DNA of 7,118 nucleotides from NCBI GenBank assembly GCA_946539105.1, contig CAMNHG010000069.1, positions 1 through 7,118 of the forward strand, written 5' to 3'. The DNA is from an uncultured Clostridia bacterium. GTDB taxonomy: Bacteria > Bacillota > Clostridia > Oscillospirales > Acutalibacteraceae. This document shows, one piece after another, positions 5,321 through 7,118 of the stretch (position 1 is the stretch's first letter; every line of letters begins with the position of its first letter). The position numbers and the translations under genes are program-made. The notes beneath the pieces were generated by a model. It worked only from the letters and a program-made list of their open reading frames with translations, was not told the DNA's origin and did no database searches.

Positions 5321-6136
5321 TCAGAAGGACGAGCCGCCGCCTCCGCCGCAGCCGCCACCGCCGCCTCCGCAACCTCCTCCGCCTCCGCAGCCGCCTCCGC
5401 CGCTGCTGACGTGGGTTTCTACAACAATGGTTTCGGTTCTTACCAAAACGAGCTGTGCAGGGGTGGTCATAAGTGTGCCGTAACCGACGGTCTCGGGAGG
5501 AACAATAGACTTTCTGAGCGGATTAAAGCGTTTTGAAAAGGCAATGCTGAGTGCCAAAATAACGCCTGCCATAAGCGAGATTACAACATAGCTTATGTAC
5601 TTCATCGGCTCGGCAATCGTCTCTCCCCTTGCGGTCGAGTACATTTGCGAGTACGCTTCCTCGGCAAATTTATCGTATTCCTTTGTGGTGGCGTACTTGC
5701 TTGCGTTATCGGTAATCGAGCGCGCCTTTGAGTCATTAATCATCTTATACATATCGCCGTAGGACTGTATATTAATCTTTCTGATTCTCATATTTATCGC
5801 GAGAATGCTCGCGCTGTCGTAGCCGTAGCACTCAAGGCGTTTTTTCCTCGCCTGGTCAAGTCCGTCGCCTGTGTAAACGTCGGTTGACCAGAAAATTATA
5901 TGTCCATACTCGGTAATCGGCGCCATTTCTTCGACAAGCTCCAGCTTTTCTTCGGCGGACAGCAGGTTAACGTCGTCCATAATCAAAACCTGATAGCCTG
6001 TGTCGGGATTGGTGTACTGCGCGGACGCTACGCTTTTTTGAGTGCTTGCCGCGGACGCGCAAATCACCGAAGTGCCGAGCAGTACCGCCGCGGTAAGAAG
6101 GAGAGCGAAAACTTTTTTAAACTTATTTAGAGTCAT
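5321..6136 (-). CDS. TPM-domain (TPM_phosphatase / DUF477) membrane protein with Gly/Cys-rich tail, YdjH-like
   Basis: This 271-residue protein has a signal peptide (Lys-rich start, hydrophobic core at 9-25, likely cut after Ala-Ser-Ala at 27-29), an extracytoplasmic TPM domain (about 45-172: YQVLIMDDVNLLSAEEKLEL, then GHIIFWSTD, DSASILAINMRIRKI), one membrane helix (about 180-200), a basic cytosolic stretch, and a C-terminal tail of runs of four to six glycines punctuated by Cys at 250, 256 and 263. Related YgcG/DUF477 proteins have Gly-rich tails too, usually with Ser or Phe rather than Cys. Family biochemistry is thin; the plant homologue acts in photosystem II repair and has phosphatase activity, but no activity is assumed here. 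The start at ATG 6136 has AAAGGAG 6 bases upstream and begins at a normal signal peptide; the longer frame to 6280 overlaps the upstream gene with no sense. It overlaps that gene by 14 bases, implying translational coupling, and the pairing resembles ydjG-ydjH of B. subtilis. Confidence 0.88.
   Translation of the reverse strand: MTLNKFKKVFALLLTAAVLLGTSVICASAASTQKSVASAQYTNPDTGYQVLIMDDVNLLSAEEKLELVEEMAPITEYGHIIFWSTDVYTGDGLDQARKKRLECYGYDSASILAINMRIRKINIQSYGDMYKMINDSKARSITDNASKYATTKEYDKFAEEAYSQMYSTARGETIAEPMKYISYVVISLMAGVILALSIAFSKRFNPLRKSIVPPETVGYGTLMTTPAQLVLVRTETIVVETHVSSGGGGCGGGGGCGGGGGGCGGGGGSSF
5333..5401 (-). repeat. Gly/Cys codon low-complexity repeat at the end of the TPM gene
   Basis: Twenty-three codons of GGN glycine interrupted by three TGC/TGT cysteine codons form an imperfect GGC/GGA array that is strongly purine-biased on the coding strand. 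Such arrays slip in replication, so tail length may vary between strains, and it is also a spot for sequencing error. The frame stays open through it to a final Ser-Ser-Phe. Confidence 0.8.
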
Positions 6137-7118
6137 AGCGCGCTCCTTTCTTGTTAAACTGCGGCAACGGTCTTTTTGCCACCTTGGTTTGAAAGGCGAT
6201 GTGGTACAGCGCGAGTCCGAAAAGCTCGAGTGCCAGTACAACACACGCGGCATATGAAATGATGTTATATGCAGGGTCAAAATACACGATAAGTGCCGAC
6301 AAAGCTATGCTCACGAGCATTACGACCTTAAGCCAGATTACGCGGTTCAAAAACCACTTGGCTTCCGAGGTAACCCTCTGTCTGAGCTGAGAAACGTTAT
6401 CGACCTTCATCTTCTTTATCTTGCTCGTGGTCGCGTACTGCGAGAGGTTGGCAAGCCCTATGAAAAAAAGTCCGCCGATCAAGCCTGCCGTTCCGAAGAA
6501 ACGCATATCGCCGTCATACGAGCCGTCGGAGGCTATCATAATAATAGAAATAAACGCTACTACCGTTGCGATTTTATGAAGCGACCTTTGAATTGCCGAG
6601 CCCTTTGCCTCGCCGATAATGGTCAGGTTTTTGTCTACGGTAAAGTTAAACGACCTCTGCATAAAGTACATTCCCGTCAACGCGAGGAGCGCGCAAAGCG
6701 CGAGAGTCATATTCGCCTTAATCGACGGAAGAACCGTCATTGCGGCGTATATCAGCCCGAAAACGATTGCCGAAATTCCCAGCGCAGCGATTAAAATTCT
6801 GACGGGGCTGAGCGGCAAATCCGCCGACACCTTGCCGGTCTGTCCGTTAACGGCGGCGTAGGTAATGCTGTCGCCGCTGCGGTTGCTCATAAACCAGACC
6901 GGGTTCATAGTCCGTGAAACCGAGCTGATTTCGGCAGGGATTTTATTTTTTGCCGATGAAATTTTGAGCTTGTTTTTTCTCAGCGTCATATCAATCGCCG
7001 GAGATTTTGTGTACACCCTCTCGGCGTCTGACAAAAGCTCCTTTTTAATCTCGTTGTCGTACTCGTGAGGGTCTACGTTGCCGGTCTCGGCGTAAAATCC
7101 GCTGAGGTACGCCGGAGC
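6123..7118 (-). CDS. Multi-pass membrane protein, C-terminal 331 residues, YdjG / TFIIB-type zinc-ribbon membrane protein-like (5' end outside window)
   Basis: The frame is open to the right edge; no start is visible and TTG 7034 is internal (Leu). The visible part begins with a soluble stretch (1-100) that includes NPVWFMSNRSG and YAAVNGQTGKVSADLPLS (about residues 72-104). I recognise this PVWF...NGQTGKV...LP pattern from clostridial membrane proteins that carry an N-terminal TFIIB-like zinc ribbon; the ribbon itself would lie outside the window. Six hydrophobic segments follow (about 106-130, 135-153, 181-197, 206-223, 260-279, 286-308) and a basic C-terminal tail. The stop at 6125-6123 overlaps the TPM gene start. 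Next to a TPM gene, this recalls YdjG of the B. subtilis pspA-ydjGHI envelope-stress locus. The fold is secure as a membrane protein; the YdjG link is moderate and no activity is claimed. Confidence 0.78.
   Translation of the reverse strand, partial: APAYLSGFYAETGNVDPHEYDNEIKKELLSDAERVYTKSPAIDMTLRKNKLKISSAKNKIPAEISSVSRTMNPVWFMSNRSGDSITYAAVNGQTGKVSADLPLSPVRILIAALGISAIVFGLIYAAMTVLPSIKANMTLALCALLALTGMYFMQRSFNFTVDKNLTIIGEAKGSAIQRSLHKIATVVAFISIIMIASDGSYDGDMRFFGTAGLIGGLFFIGLANLSQYATTSKIKKMKVDNVSQLRQRVTSEAKWFLNRVIWLKVVMLVSIALSALIVYFDPAYNIISYAACVVLALELFGLALYHIAFQTKVAKRPLPQFNKKGARYDSK

Noticed and set aside
6137..6280. Longer TPM protein starting at 6280
   Set aside because: The extension lies wholly inside the upstream membrane gene in another frame and would bury the clear signal peptide; ATG 6136 has AAAGGAG upstream.

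Overview
The window looks like chromosome of a Gram-positive anaerobe of the Clostridia, most likely a Ruminococcus-type (Oscillospiraceae) gut bacterium. The reasons are a type I dockerin remnant with Ruminococcus-style repeats, clostridial-type GlgP and MalQ sequences, strong GGAGG ribosome binding sites, and palindrome-rich intergenic repeats of a kind I associate with this family. The species cannot be fixed from the sequence. Most of the window is ordinary metabolic and envelope gene content. I found no mobile element gene, tRNA, rRNA, CRISPR array or defence system.

Layout. 1-188 (+) is the 3' end of a HAD-family hydrolase, closed by a strong intrinsic terminator (195-230). A small Lys-rich/acidic ORF (229-417, +) of unknown function starts on the last T of that terminator and ends before a second hairpin (427-470). 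475-711 (-) is the C-terminal part of a dockerin domain with no start codon and nothing upstream of it, so a gene remnant. 712-1089 has no gene and holds two diverged copies of a composite palindromic repeat. 1146-4999 (-) is a tight two-gene operon, malQ then glgP, with a readable promoter (5083-5111), a leader hairpin and a terminator (1090-1125). 5112-5320 has no gene and holds two candidate terminators. 5321-7118 (-) is a translationally overlapping pair: a multi-pass membrane protein, open at the window edge, followed by a TPM-domain membrane protein with a Gly/Cys-rich tail.

How the genes work together. MalQ (4-alpha-glucanotransferase) and GlgP (alpha-glucan phosphorylase) form a classic pair. 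MalQ rearranges short maltooligosaccharides into longer chains and releases glucose, and GlgP phosphorolyses the chains to glucose-1-phosphate. They may act on imported starch breakdown products, on stored glycogen, or on both. The membrane/TPM pair resembles the YdjG-YdjH part of the Bacillus subtilis pspA-ydjGHI envelope-stress locus and is probably a separate transcription unit whose promoter lies beyond the right edge.

The points most worth a second look are the small ORF whose ribosome binding site is the 3' arm of a terminator, the dockerin stump that breaks next to a perfect inverted repeat, the paired composite repeats, and the Cys-punctuated poly-glycine tail.
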